Source: Coriobacteriia bacterium
GTDB taxonomy: Bacteria; Actinomycetota; Coriobacteriia; Coriobacteriales; UBA8131
Length of the DNA stretch: 10,394 nucleotides
Assembly (NCBI GenBank): GCA_009781535.1
Contig: WQXX01000030.1
Span: 1 to 10,394 of the forward strand
Reading direction: 5' to 3'
Part shown: positions 1 to 6,831 of the stretch, one piece after another
Position numbering within the stretch: the stretch's first letter is position 1
How the letters are laid out: every line of letters begins with the position of its first letter
The notes under the pieces: generated by a model
Database searches by the model: none
What the model was told of the DNA's origin: nothing
Seen by the model: only the letters and a program-made list of their open reading frames with translations
Translations under genes and position numbers: made by a program

Positions 1-574
1 TATGGTGGGATGCGGCGTACAGGGCAACGCACAGATCGCAATGATGCACCACGCGCTGCCCGATCTCCAGGAGATCTATATCATCGACAGCTATCCTCCC
101 GCCATGGATGAATTGATTGCTCGACAGCAGCCACACAGCGCAGCGAAGATTATCATTGCCCGTTCTTTCGAGGAAATCGCGCAGAAATGCGATGTCATCT
201 GTTCTGCCGCTATCATCACAGAAAAACCTGATCCAAAATTCAGGGATGAATGGTTCCACGAGGGTCAGACCATCCTGACAAGCGACTGCCACACCTTCTA
301 CGAGGATAAAACGATGAAGCGCGCCGATAAGTACCTGCTCGACAGCATCGAACAGCATGAACTACTGGCAGCAAACGGGTATTATCCCGACGGTCTGCCC
401 CTTGTCTACGGAGAAACAGGCGAGGTTCTCGCCGGCATCAAACCCGGACGAGAGCATGACAGGGAGTTCATAGTATGCAACAACGTTGGAATGGCAGTCG
501 AAGACATGATGCTTGCGCGCCGCATCTTCGACCTGTCGCTGAGCAAAGGTGTCGGGCGTAAAATCGCCTTGTAA
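1..574 (+). CDS. Ornithine cyclodeaminase/mu-crystallin family protein, 3' part (5' end outside window)
   Basis: About 190 C-terminal residues are visible and the reading frame is open to the left edge, so the ATG at position 2 is internal. The segment starts with the Rossmann nucleotide-binding loop GCGVQG, followed by a strand ending in an acidic residue (IYIID), the usual NAD(P) arrangement. In this family the loop usually sits well over 100 residues from the start, so roughly 40% of the protein is missing. Family members are NAD(P)-dependent cyclodeaminases, ketimine reductases or amino-acid dehydrogenases, cytosolic and usually dimeric; the substrate cannot be told from this part. Automated annotation often names anaerobe relatives 'tyramine oxidase subunit B'; I recall this and cannot check it. 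It is followed 42 nt later by an M24 gene on the same strand, so the two are probably cotranscribed. Family assignment is firm, function is not. Confidence 0.82.
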   Translation, partial: MVGCGVQGNAQIAMMHHALPDLQEIYIIDSYPPAMDELIARQQPHSAAKIIIARSFEEIAQKCDVICSAAIITEKPDPKFRDEWFHEGQTILTSDCHTFYEDKTMKRADKYLLDSIEQHELLAANGYYPDGLPLVYGETGEVLAGIKPGREHDREFIVCNNVGMAVEDMMLARRIFDLSLSKGVGRKIAL

Positions 575-616
575 GGGACTTCTAAACACCATAGGAAACT
601 TGAAAGGATGAGGGAG

Positions 617-1792
617 ATGGGCTTTAACTATGAGAACCGACTGGAGAAGCTGCAAAGCATTATGAAACGCGAAGGCCTTGACGCCTTTGTGGTATCTACG
701 CAGGACGGGATTTACTACCTCTCAGGTGCGTCCTACAGACCGGAGGAGCGCCCGTTCTTCATCATCGTCAGACAAGAGGGTAAATACGACCTGGTTGTGC
801 CGTACCTGGAATACGAGCACATGAAAAAGGCGACCGGCTACAATGTTATAGAGCATTACTTCGAATACCCCTCGATCAAAGGACAGAACTGGTACGAGCT
901 GCTAAGCGCCATGCTCGGCGCAGATGCCCGCGTGGGTGTGGAGCCTGATCTGGCTGTCGCGAAAAGCCGCCTGATTCAAGTGCGGGAAGTGGTGGTCTCC
1001 GATGCAATCGCCCGGATCCGTATGGTCAAGGAGCCTGAGGAGTTAGAGGCCATACGCGCTGCTGCCGTCTGGACCGACAAGGGTATGAAGCTCCTGCATG
1101 GAGGCATCTACCCAGGCTGCTCTGTCATAGAGACGGTAACGCATGCGAGAAAGCTACAGACGGGGCTCATCGCCACCGGAGAGTACGACTATCTCAACTG
1201 CTCCTTCCTTACCGTCGGTTGGACTGCTCCTGCAAGCGCACAGCCCCACGGCGTTCCGGGATTTCGGCTGCGTATGGGACGCGGCCCGCTTGTCCTGATG
1301 AGCTACAACCGCATCAACGGCTATGCTGCGGAATGCGAACGCACCGTGTTCATAGGCGAGCCTTCAAAGGAGGAGCTCGATCTGTATCATACGGTGATAC
1401 AGGCGCGGGAGCTGGCATTCTCCATGGTGCGCCCGGGCGTTGCTTGCGGAGAGATTGACGCCGCCACCTGGGATTTCTTCACAGACAGAGGCTATCAAGG
1501 CAATATCCTGCACCGTGTCGGTCACGGCATAGGAATGGGCAACCATGAGCAACCATGGCTCAGTCGCGGCAGCGAGGACATCCTCGAAAAGAATATGGTC
1601 ATAAGTGTTGAGCCTGGTCTGTATTTTGACGACATCGGCGGCTTCCGCCATTCGGACACCGTGTTGGTGACAGAAGACGGTTATGAGCTGCTTACCCATT
1701 ACCCCCGTGATCTGGAAAGCCTCATCATCCGTAGTCCTCGCTTTTTCAAAAGAATCCAGGGCGCCATTGTCAGAAAGGCAATCAACGTTTAG
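617..1792 (+). CDS. M24 (creatinase/prolidase fold) family hydrolase lacking canonical metal ligands
   Basis: Predicted 391 aa, normal for Xaa-Pro dipeptidase, creatinase or ectoine hydrolase relatives. Residues about 1-140 form a creatinase_N-like domain and about 150-375 the pita-bread domain. I prefer ATG 617, with AAAGGA at 603-608 and an 8-nt gap; ATG 608 in the same frame is possible. The metal-peptidase pattern Asp-Asp-His-Glu-Glu is only partly kept. The GHGIG His (H303), H310 and the VEPG Glu (E332) are present. The first Asp position is Ser (S229, in LMSYN), the second is Glu (E239, in AAECERT) and the last Glu is Ser (S346, in FRHSD). The ERT motif (E241) resembles creatinase and related metal-independent enzymes. 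This suggests C-N hydrolysis of a small amide or amidine-like substrate rather than dipeptide cleavage. Its partner upstream is a cyclodeaminase-family gene, the same combination as EutC/EutD in ectoine catabolism. Fold assignment is strong; substrate is unknown. Confidence 0.88.
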   Translation: MGFNYENRLEKLQSIMKREGLDAFVVSTQDGIYYLSGASYRPEERPFFIIVRQEGKYDLVVPYLEYEHMKKATGYNVIEHYFEYPSIKGQNWYELLSAMLGADARVGVEPDLAVAKSRLIQVREVVVSDAIARIRMVKEPEELEAIRAAAVWTDKGMKLLHGGIYPGCSVIETVTHARKLQTGLIATGEYDYLNCSFLTVGWTAPASAQPHGVPGFRLRMGRGPLVLMSYNRINGYAAECERTVFIGEPSKEELDLYHTVIQARELAFSMVRPGVACGEIDAATWDFFTDRGYQGNILHRVGHGIGMGNHEQPWLSRGSEDILEKNMVISVEPGLYFDDIGGFRHSDTVLVTEDGYELLTHYPRDLESLIIRSPRFFKRIQGAIVRKAINV

Positions 1793-1820
1793 GGGTTCGT
1801 GCCATCGCCGACCTTGGTAC

Positions 1821-1960
1821 CACTGAGCCCTTCATCGCGGCACTGGGCCCTTCATCGCGTCACTGAGCCCTTCATCGCGGCACTGGGCCCTTCATCGCGT
1901 CACTGAGCCCTTCATCGCGTCACTGGGCCCTTCATCGCGTCACTGGGCCCTTCATCGCAT
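1821..1960. repeat. Seven contiguous 20-bp direct repeats
   Basis: The 20-bp unit CACTGRGCCCTTCATCGCGK is repeated seven times with no spacer, beginning at 1821, 1841, 1861, 1881, 1901, 1921 and 1941. Units differ only at base 6 (A in units 1, 3 and 5; G in 2, 4, 6 and 7), at base 20 (G in units 1 and 3; T in the rest) and at base 19 of unit 7. Units 1-2 and 3-4 are therefore identical 40-bp dimers, pointing to stepwise duplication. Four units contain the palindrome GGGCCC. The array lies between the M24 stop and the alcohol dehydrogenase promoter region, ending 21 bp before a TATAAT hexamer. It could be slippage-prone filler, a multi-site binding array or a spacer that tunes expression. Confidence 0.95.
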
Positions 1961-1981
1961 CCGCGATCAGGGTTGAGGGGG

Positions 1982-1987
1982 TATAAT
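1982..1987 (+). promoter_or_regulatory. Candidate -10 box of the alcohol dehydrogenase promoter
   Basis: A perfect TATAAT lies 54 bp before the ATG at 2042. No good -35 hexamer is found 16-18 bp upstream; that position falls just past the end of the 20-bp repeat array, so activator help is conceivable. The consensus match and position support it, but the missing -35 keeps confidence modest. Confidence 0.45.
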
Positions 1988-2041
1988 ATCCACAAGAGGG
2001 GCACAATAGACGGGGGTCAGAACAGAATAGGAGTTTGTGTT

Positions 2042-3250
2042 ATGTCTTTAAAACATGCGTATTATCGTACCTTTCAAGCAGTATTCAACGTTGGGGCACG
2101 CGTGATGCCCTGGCGAAAAGCGCAGCCGATCAAAGGCGCTGGAAGCATCGCTGAGATCCCCGCGCTCCTTGCCAAAGATGGCGTGACAAAGGCTATGGTT
2201 GTCACGGACCCAGGTCTGGTCAAAGCCGGTATCACAGCGAAGATCACAGCGGTGCTTGATGCGGCGGGCGCTGACTACGAGCTGTTCTCTGAAGTGCAGC
2301 CAAACCCCACTGTTGCAACGGTCAACCGGATCACCGACCTGTATTACGCCGCAGGCTGTAACGGCTTTGTCGCCATCGGCGGCGGCTCGGCAATGGATGC
2401 TGCTAAAGGCGCTGCAGCGCGGGTCACCCAGCCAAAGAAGACCACGCAGCAGCTCGGAGGGCTTTTCAAGGTCATCAAAGCTATTCCGCCCTTCATCGCG
2501 GTTCCAACGACAGCTGGGACTGGCTCTGAGACCACCATCGCTGCGTTGATCACCGATGAGCAGACCCACCACAAATACGCGTTGATGGATCTCGCTCTTA
2601 TTCCGCGCTATGCGATACTTGACCCCGACTTAACCGTCGGTCTCCCTCCGTTTATCACCGCCCCAACAGGCATGGACGCCCTGACCCATGCGGTTGAGGC
2701 GTATCTCTGCTGGACGTATAACACAGCTGAGAGCAAGCGTTTTGCCTTGGAGGCAACCACGGCTATCTTCAAGTACCTTGAGAGGGCTTACCGCGATGGC
2801 AGCGATATCGAGGCCCGCGAAGCGATGCTTGAAGCATCGTATAAGGCTGGGTTCGCTTTTACGCGCGCCGGTGTGGGCAATGTCCACGCCATCGCTCACA
2901 CGCTTGGCGGACTGTACAACACCGCACATGGGGTTGCCAATGCCGTCATCCTGCCTGTGGTGCTCAGGGATTATGGTGAGAAGGTATATGAGAAACTCGT
3001 CCGGCTTGCCGATGTTGCCGGAATCGCCGACCCAGCAGCAGATGACGCCACGAACGCGAAGTCTTTCATCGATGAGATCGAGGCTATGAACGAGCGCATG
3101 GGCATCCCCAAGGGCTTCGATTTCATCAAGGATGAGGACATTCCACAGATGATCGCTTGGGCAGACAAGGAGTGCAACCCACTGTATCCTGTGCCTGTTT
3201 TGTATGATTCCGCGCGCTATCGTCGGGTTATCGAGGCTATCCGGATCTGA
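2042..3250 (+). CDS. Iron-containing (group III) alcohol dehydrogenase
   Basis: Predicted 402 aa, typical for the FucO/AdhB/butanol-dehydrogenase family of cytosolic NAD(P)-dependent alcohol/aldehyde oxidoreductases. ATG 2042 is preferred because AGGAG at 2029-2033 lies 8 nt upstream; an in-frame TTG at 1973 would put the -10 box inside the gene. Residues about 30-200 form the nucleotide-binding domain with GGGSAMD at 113-119 and the PTTAGTGSE loop after it; the rest is the helical metal domain. The metal ligands of lactaldehyde reductase can be matched: D212 and H216 in DALTH, H282 in VHAIAH and H296 in AHGVAN, with the same 14-residue spacing between the last two His. H286 is the neighbouring active-site His. 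It stands alone between two repeat arrays, upstream of an aldehyde oxidoreductase, so aldehyde-alcohol interconversion linked to that enzyme is plausible. The substrate cannot be read from sequence. Confidence 0.93.
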   Translation: MSLKHAYYRTFQAVFNVGARVMPWRKAQPIKGAGSIAEIPALLAKDGVTKAMVVTDPGLVKAGITAKITAVLDAAGADYELFSEVQPNPTVATVNRITDLYYAAGCNGFVAIGGGSAMDAAKGAAARVTQPKKTTQQLGGLFKVIKAIPPFIAVPTTAGTGSETTIAALITDEQTHHKYALMDLALIPRYAILDPDLTVGLPPFITAPTGMDALTHAVEAYLCWTYNTAESKRFALEATTAIFKYLERAYRDGSDIEAREAMLEASYKAGFAFTRAGVGNVHAIAHTLGGLYNTAHGVANAVILPVVLRDYGEKVYEKLVRLADVAGIADPAADDATNAKSFIDEIEAMNERMGIPKGFDFIKDEDIPQMIAWADKECNPLYPVPVLYDSARYRRVIEAIRI

Positions 3251-3263
3251 CCGTTTAACAGGA

Positions 3264-3295
3264 TTGACTGCAATCGAACAACCCACGCTTATTAT
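3264..3295 (+). promoter_or_regulatory. Weak candidate promoter for the AOR-moaD genes
   Basis: TTGACT at 3264-3269 is followed by an AT-rich stretch with TATTAT at 3290-3295, but the spacer is 20 bp; CTTATT at 3288-3293 gives 18 bp with a poorer hexamer. It lies in the gap after the alcohol dehydrogenase stop and before the 58-bp repeats, where a promoter would be expected. Read-through from the dehydrogenase is an alternative. Confidence 0.3.
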
Positions 3296-3336
3296 TGAGT
3301 CAGCAGTGTCTGCTTCATCGTCGAATCGAGGTCTTT

Positions 3337-3402
3337 GTGTCTGAGCCTGTTGCCAAACCTGCTGTGCCCGCCTCAATACCGAATCGAGGTCTTTGTGTCT
3401 GA
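3337..3402 (+). other. Upstream mini-ORF 1 (21 codons plus stop) in repeat copy 1
   Basis: From the GTG at 3337, with GAGG five bases upstream, the frame reads 21 codons beginning MSEPVAK and ending NRGLCV, then TGA at 3400-3402. The stop lies just past the GTG at 3395 of repeat copy 2, so a terminating ribosome would sit on the next start. It may be a leader peptide or only a by-product of the duplication; nothing shows that it is translated. Confidence 0.35.
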
Positions 3403-3460
3403 GCCTATCGCCAAGTCTGCTGTGTCCGCCTCAATACCGAATCGAGGTCTTTGTGTCTGA
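3395..3460 (+). other. Upstream mini-ORF 2 (21 codons plus stop) overlapping the AOR start
   Basis: From the GTG at 3395 the frame reads 21 codons beginning MSEPIAK and ending NRGLCV, with TGA at 3458-3460. That stop overlaps the first codons of the AOR gene (GTG at 3453) in a different frame, an arrangement typical of translational coupling. It differs from mini-ORF 1 by three amino acids (V/I, P/S, P/S). Translation is unproven. Confidence 0.35.
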
Positions 3461-5351
3461 GCCTATCGCACTGCCACGTTATGTCCATGTCAACCTCTCC
3501 ACAAGCGAGGTGCAAGCGCTTGCCATTTCTGAAGAGTATTTCCGCCTGTATGTCGGCGGCAAGGCGCTGGCAGCCCGCCTGCTGTACGACCTGTTGCCTG
3601 CGGGCACCCATCCGCTTGCACCGGAGGCGGTTGCCATCGTCAATACCGGCCCTTTGAACGGGACCGGGGCGCCCTCCTCTAGCCGCTTTAATATGAGCTT
3701 TAAAAACGTCTTGACGGGAGGCATCGCCTCGACCAACTGCGGTGGCAGCTTCGGCTTTACCTTGCGCAAAGCCGGTTATGACGGAATCGTTATCACGGGG
3801 GCAGCAGCCGAGCCGGTCTATATCGAGATCATCGACGGCGCCATTACAATCAAGGATGCCCGCGACCTTTGGGGTCTCGGTATCGAGGAAGCCCGGAAGA
3901 GCTTTTGCAAGGGTTTTGCGAGCTTTCTAATCGGTCCTTCAGGCGAGAACCTCGTCCATTATGCAGGGGTTGCCAGCGGCGACAGGATTGCCGGACGCTG
4001 CGGAGGCGGCGCGGTCTTTGGCTCAAAAAACCTCAAGGGCCTTGTCGCTTCAGGCAAGCAGCCGGTTCCCGTCTATAACAAAGAAAAGTTCAAGAAGTTC
4101 ATCGGGAAGTGGGTGCATTTCCTCCAAGGCCATCCGATGACCGGCGAATCGATGCCGCGTTACGGCAGCGCAGGTATCGTTAGCAAAGCCAATGCCTCGC
4201 TTGCCCTGCCTACGCACAACTTTAAAAGCGGCTTCTTTGCGCAGGCCGACGCCATCAGCGGTGAGACCTTGACCGAGACCCGTCTTGAGGAGAATAAGGG
4301 TTGCGTCAGCTGCCCAATCCGCTGCGAGCGGCGGGTGCGCTCATCGCACGGGGTCATCAAGGGGCCTGAGTATGAGACGCTAGGGCTGTTTGGAGCAAAC
4401 ATCGAGAACTCTGACCTTGACGCCATCATCGAGATCAATCGTATCTGCGATGAGCTCGGTTTGGACACGATATCATGTGCCGGCACGCTGGCATTTGCCA
4501 TGGAGCTGCAGGAGAACGGCGGCGAGGACTTTGGCTTGCGCTTTGGCGATAGCCAAAGCGTCATCGATGCCCTTCCGAAAATTGCTATTCGTGATGGCAA
4601 ATATAGCGAGTTGGCAAATGGCACAAAATGGCTTTCAGAGAAATACGGCGGCACCGAATACGCCATCCACGCAAAAGGACTTGAGCTTGCGTCCTATGAG
4701 CCGCGCCGAAGCGTGGGTATGGGTCTTGGTTATGCCACCTCAAACCGCGGTGGGTGCCATCTTGGCGGTGGGTACACCTCCCTGCTCGAGAGCATCAACG
4801 TCCTTACGATGAGCCCCACAAGCCCTCGTGCCAAAGTACAATGGACCGTGTTGACGCAAAATGCACTCGATGCGGTCTCCTCGCTCGGCTGCTGTCTGTT
4901 CTCGGCTTTGACCTTCATACCAAAGCCGCTGTACAAAATCGGGCCTGCTCATGGGGTCACGCGCGCAATCAACAAGATCCTGCTTAACTCAGGCCCTGTG
5001 ATCGGGCTGATGGTCAAACATCCCGGCTTCGAGAAATTCAACACCATGCTGCTGTTCCCACATGCAGAAGCCGGCAAACAGGCAACCGGACTGCCGCTCA
5101 ATACAGGCTCATTCTTTACCTTAGGCGAGCGCTGTTATAACCTCGAAAGGATGTTCAATCTGCGCGAAGGTCTGACCGGCGCTGATGACAGCTTGCCAAA
5201 ACGGCTCACCGAGACGCCTCAAGATCCCAATGACCCCACAACCGTGGTTCCCTTGGACGTCATGCTGCCTGCGTATTACAAACTTCGTGGTTGGGACGAA
5301 AAAGGCATTCCGAGCGCAAAGAAACTCAGCAAACTGAAAGTCGAGGTGTAA
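3453..5351 (+). CDS. Aldehyde:ferredoxin oxidoreductase family protein (tungsten/molybdenum pterin enzyme)
   Basis: Predicted 632 aa, the usual AOR length. There is no in-frame ATG near the start. GTG 3453 is chosen because it has GAGG at 3444-3447 and places the family N-terminal strand (HVNLST, residues 12-17) where expected; longer starts at TTG 3393 run through the repeat. The pterin-binding N-terminal domain shows VGGKALAARLLYD (from residue 34), the NCGGSFG turn near 96 and GRCGGGAVFGSKNLKG near 181. The [4Fe-4S] ligands are C284, C287 and C291 (CxxCxxxC), with the distant fourth Cys at C480 or C481. GPEYET at 304-309 is the conserved active-site segment. The enzyme oxidises aldehydes to acids with ferredoxin, or the reverse, in the cytoplasm; metal and substrate are not readable. 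A MoaD-like gene follows 2 nt after the stop, so they form an operon. Confidence 0.93.
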   Translation: MSEPIALPRYVHVNLSTSEVQALAISEEYFRLYVGGKALAARLLYDLLPAGTHPLAPEAVAIVNTGPLNGTGAPSSSRFNMSFKNVLTGGIASTNCGGSFGFTLRKAGYDGIVITGAAAEPVYIEIIDGAITIKDARDLWGLGIEEARKSFCKGFASFLIGPSGENLVHYAGVASGDRIAGRCGGGAVFGSKNLKGLVASGKQPVPVYNKEKFKKFIGKWVHFLQGHPMTGESMPRYGSAGIVSKANASLALPTHNFKSGFFAQADAISGETLTETRLEENKGCVSCPIRCERRVRSSHGVIKGPEYETLGLFGANIENSDLDAIIEINRICDELGLDTISCAGTLAFAMELQENGGEDFGLRFGDSQSVIDALPKIAIRDGKYSELANGTKWLSEKYGGTEYAIHAKGLELASYEPRRSVGMGLGYATSNRGGCHLGGGYTSLLESINVLTMSPTSPRAKVQWTVLTQNALDAVSSLGCCLFSALTFIPKPLYKIGPAHGVTRAINKILLNSGPVIGLMVKHPGFEKFNTMLLFPHAEAGKQATGLPLNTGSFFTLGERCYNLERMFNLREGLTGADDSLPKRLTETPQDPNDPTTVVPLDVMLPAYYKLRGWDEKGIPSAKKLSKLKVEV

Positions 5352-5353
5352 GC

Positions 5354-5608
5354 ATGGCACTGATTACCGTAGTCTATCGTGGAAGTCTGGCTGAGGCTGT
5401 CGGGTGCCGCGATGAACAGCTTGAGGCAGCAACGGTTGCCGACGTCTTACGCCACATCAAATCGGCACACGGCAAGACCGTCTTCCATGCCGCCAAAGCG
5501 ATGCTGATCGTCGTCAACGGCGTGAGCATACTCCAGAAGAAGGTCTATGCGACAGCGCTTAAGGACAGCGACGTGGTGAGCTTCCTGCCGCTGGCTGCTG
5601 GCGGGTAA
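5354..5608 (+). CDS. MoaD/ThiS-type small sulfur-carrier protein
   Basis: Predicted 84 aa, a normal size for ubiquitin-like sulfur carriers. The protein ends in LPLAAGG, the C-terminal Gly-Gly that is adenylated and converted to thiocarboxylate, and has the VNG and DSDVVSFLP segments of the beta-grasp fold. ATG 5354 lies 2 nt after the AOR stop and has GAGGTG at 5343-5348, inside the AOR gene's last codons, 5 nt upstream. This close coupling suggests a dedicated donor of dithiolene sulfur for the tungsto- or molybdopterin of the AOR, although a general MoaD or ThiS role is possible. The partners it would need (a MoaE-like subunit and a MoeB-like activating enzyme) are not in the window. Confidence 0.88.
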   Translation: MALITVVYRGSLAEAVGCRDEQLEAATVADVLRHIKSAHGKTVFHAAKAMLIVVNGVSILQKKVYATALKDSDVVSFLPLAAGG

Positions 5609-5642
5609 TAAGGCTGTTCTTGTACAGTAACACCAGTATTAC

Positions 5643-5837
5643 ACTACCATACGACCAGTTTTTTGTCGGACACACGTAGGCATCCTATAGCTCACCCTCT
5701 GGACCCCAGATCAGGTCTGGGGCGACATGGGAATAGCCACTGCCGCACGACCAGTTTTCTGTCGGACACACGCAGGCATCCTATAGCTCACCCTCTGGAC
5801 CCCAGATCAGGTCTGGGGCGACATGGGAATAGCCACT
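5643..5837. repeat. Tandem duplication of a palindromic intergenic element (96-bp period)
   Basis: Two 91-bp copies, 5651-5741 and 5747-5837, differ at two positions (T/C in each case). The similarity continues a few bases upstream of each copy, giving a 96-bp period. Each copy contains the hairpin CCCCAGA-TCAGG-TCTGGGG (5704-5722 and 5800-5818) embedded in GGACCCC...GGGGCGAC. The second copy overlaps the last bases of the LysR stop codon. A diverged third relative is at about 7315-7388. This looks like an interspersed extragenic palindrome family placed between convergent genes. The hairpins could slow transcription from both sides, but no T-run follows. Confidence 0.93.
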
Positions 5838-6756
5838 ACTTATTAAGCTGTCTTTTCTTTACTTCGCTGAGATCGTAGGCGATCTTAAGGCAGTTGGCAA
5901 ACGCAAGGATCGCATCGTCTTCACGCGCAATCTTCCAAACGGCTGAGATATTAAAATAACTGTCGATCTCTGCAAGGGGCAAAAACACCACATCAGAATC
6001 AAAGTATGATTTCAAATGCCTGAAGGTGATCGCAACCCCGGTATTGGACGCCAGATACAGATATGCCGAGTTGATATCACGTAAGGACTCCTCAGAATCA
6101 GCCCAGACCTCCTGGTCTTTTATCACCTGCTTGTAAAACGAGTAGACGTTGGGTTGTCTGTTGTTGTCTGGCATGAGGATACGCTCGCCCTTTATGTCAT
6201 CAAGCGTAACCCAAGCACGATCAGCCAGGCGGTGCTTGCGCGAAACTGCCACATTCAGGCAGTCCTCGAAAATATCAAGATGATTAAAGGTACTATAACT
6301 GCCGTAGGGGAACTTCATCGCCACTATCATGTCGAATTGGTTTGCCCGGAGCATAGGAAACCCGTCGGAAGCTTCAAGCGAGTGCAATTCCAAAGATGTC
6401 TGAGGGTATCTAGCCTCGAATTGAGCGCGTGCATCGACAATGAAGTCTTTACAGGCGCCGTAGAGGTAGCCGACCTTAAGAGTCTTCTCTATCCCCTCTC
6501 GGGCATTTTTCAGCTCTTTGAGCGCAGCATCGTACTCGTTGATAAGAACCCTCATACGTCTCTGGAAAAGCCGTCCCATATCGGTAAGGCGGACAGAGTG
6601 TTTGTCGCGCACAAAAAGTTTTACACCGATCTCCGTTTCCATGGCGTCGATGTGCTTACTGAGGGCAGATTGCGATATGAAAAGACTCTTTGCCACATTT
6701 GAGAAGTTCATCTCATCTGCCAGAAGGAGGAACTCCCTGATTACGCTAATGTGCAT
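5836..6756 (-). CDS. LysR-type transcriptional regulator
   Basis: Predicted 306 aa, standard for the family. The start is ATG at 6756, preceded by AAAGGAG 7 nt upstream on the minus strand; a 14-codon extension to 6798 is possible but lacks that support. Residues 1-60 form the winged helix-turn-helix: an N-terminal helix, then NFSNVAKSLFISQSALSKHI (17-36) as the HTH and RDKHSVRLTDMG as the wing. Residues about 60-90 form the linker helix and about 92-295 the two-lobed effector domain. It would bind DNA as a tetramer and respond to a small ligand, unknown here. It converges with the AOR-moaD genes rather than diverging from a target, so its targets are not obvious from position; the AOR/dehydrogenase genes and its own promoter are candidates. 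An imperfect palindrome lies about 75-110 bp upstream of its start. Confidence 0.92.
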   Translation of the reverse strand: MHISVIREFLLLADEMNFSNVAKSLFISQSALSKHIDAMETEIGVKLFVRDKHSVRLTDMGRLFQRRMRVLINEYDAALKELKNAREGIEKTLKVGYLYGACKDFIVDARAQFEARYPQTSLELHSLEASDGFPMLRANQFDMIVAMKFPYGSYSTFNHLDIFEDCLNVAVSRKHRLADRAWVTLDDIKGERILMPDNNRQPNVYSFYKQVIKDQEVWADSEESLRDINSAYLYLASNTGVAITFRHLKSYFDSDVVFLPLAEIDSYFNISAVWKIAREDDAILAFANCLKIAYDLSEVKKRQLNK

Positions 6757-6831
6757 GATGCTACTCCTTTGAAATACCCTCATTAGCCTAAAGAGCACCC
6801 GCAGCCGGATACTCCCCTGCCGCCTGTGTTT

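Larger units (their letters stand above)
3322..3469 (+). repeat. 58-bp tandem repeat (2.5 copies) carrying RBS and GTG start of the AOR gene
   Basis: Copies begin at 3322, 3380 and 3438. The first two are full 58-bp units that differ at five positions, all transitions. The third matches copy 2 exactly for 32 nt and then runs into the AOR coding sequence. Each copy contains a Shine-Dalgarno-like CGAGGT followed by GTG TCT GAG CCT. Potential GTG starts therefore lie at 3337, 3395 and 3453, one in each reading frame because 58 is not a multiple of three. A more degenerate trace may precede copy 1 (about 3304-3321). Confidence 0.95.

Noticed and set aside
1821..1960. CRISPR array
   Set aside because: The 20-bp units are contiguous with no unique spacers, and no cas genes are present. 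The 31-bp repeats at 7162-7253 fail for the same reason.
1973..2041. In-frame extension of the alcohol dehydrogenase to TTG 1973
   Set aside because: It would run through the TATAAT box and the AGGAG ribosome site; the ATG at 2042 has ideal spacing and family-like N-terminal length.
3393..3452. In-frame extension of the AOR gene to TTG 3393
   Set aside because: The added residues are the 58-bp repeat read in another frame and do not resemble AOR N-termini; GTG 3453 has its own ribosome site.
5663..5878. 71-residue open frame with a 32-residue internal repeat on the plus strand
   Set aside because: It exists only because the duplicated element has a period divisible by three; it starts at TTG without a ribosome site and runs into the LysR gene on the other strand.
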